A DNA stretch of 64,000 nt, taken from Anodontia alba (lineage: Eukaryota > Mollusca > Bivalvia > Lucinida > Lucinidae). Each line of letters opens with the position of its first letter. The first letter of the stretch is position 1. Where the stretch lies: contig OZ024823.1 in NCBI GenBank assembly GCA_964016985.1, forward strand, positions 66,546,514 to 66,610,513, given 5' to 3'. Below the pieces are notes generated by a model. That model did no database searches. It saw only the letters and a list, made by a program, of their open reading frames with translations, and was not told the origin of the DNA. Shown here one piece after another: positions 63,904 through 64,000 of the stretch. The position numbers were made by a program, and so were the translations under genes.

Positions 63904-64000
63904 ACAAGAGGGCCATGATGGCGCTGTAACACTCACCTGAGCATCATAGCACTTTTAGAACCTATCTAGAACTGATCAAGGCAAATATTCTAATCAAAAT
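63904..64000 (-). mobile_element. Right end of a 143-bp-unit array element, cut by the window edge
   Basis: It starts aacaagagggccatgatggc and ctcacctgag. Then 'agaactgatcaaggcaaata' matches the reverse complement of 15600-15640. The element extends beyond the window in reverse orientation relative to 12521-15698. Confidence 0.75.

Overview
The window looks like intergenic or intronic DNA from a repeat-rich metazoan genome, most likely a bivalve mollusc. This rests on the repeat types: tRNA-derived SINEs, short tandem arrays capped by hairpins and GTCC-type microsatellites like those described as bivalve 'pearl' elements, and several LINE, pogo-like, hAT-like and BEL/Pao relics. It was not tested by a database search. 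No complete host gene is supported; the best host candidate is one 105-nt exon-like segment at 51.7 kb. I saw no rRNA gene, no intact tRNA gene and no prokaryotic operon.

Layout. 0-7.7 kb: a ~165-bp tandem array bounded by facing terminal motifs, invaded by two LINE relics on the minus strand; the second LINE carries a TA-flanked 1,973-bp pogo-like element, which itself carries a SINE. 7.8-8.9 kb: a decayed mariner. 10.1-18.6 kb: SINEs, two interlocked array elements, a nested SINE-in-SINE and another array. 19.8-23.7 kb: a DIRS-like gag relic interrupted by a 1,399-bp long-TIR element with a 9-bp target duplication. 23.7-27.0 kb: two array elements. 28.3-29.9 kb: a ~365-bp array and an (AT)n tract. 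30.3-32.6 kb: a K/R-rich open frame and a 280-codon gag-like ORF. 33.1-35.7 kb: a SINE, a second copy of one LINE 3' end, and a BEL/Pao 3' end. 36.0-38.0 kb: an array element. 38.3-45.3 kb: a near-complete LINE (2A-like peptide, endonuclease, reverse transcriptase) split by a 3,416-bp element that contains a 1,713-bp element that contains a 1,238-bp element. 46.8-51.1 kb: tRNA-like sequences, a hAT-like insertion, a ~95-bp array and a dispersed repeat. 51.7-64 kb: the exon candidate, a palindrome-bearing MITE family, more array elements, a pogo-like element and a SINE.

How the pieces relate. Almost everything is explained by mobile DNA inserting into mobile DNA. Many boundaries are fixed to the base by target-site duplications, so relative insertion order can be read. 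Autonomous enzymes visible here (LINE, mariner, DIRS-like, BEL/Pao) are all broken. The most original signals are: a palindrome module whose inner arms differ between copies but remain self-complementary; two SINE families sharing one 3' tail; several unrelated array families sharing one architecture; and the 2A-like sequence at the LINE N-terminus.
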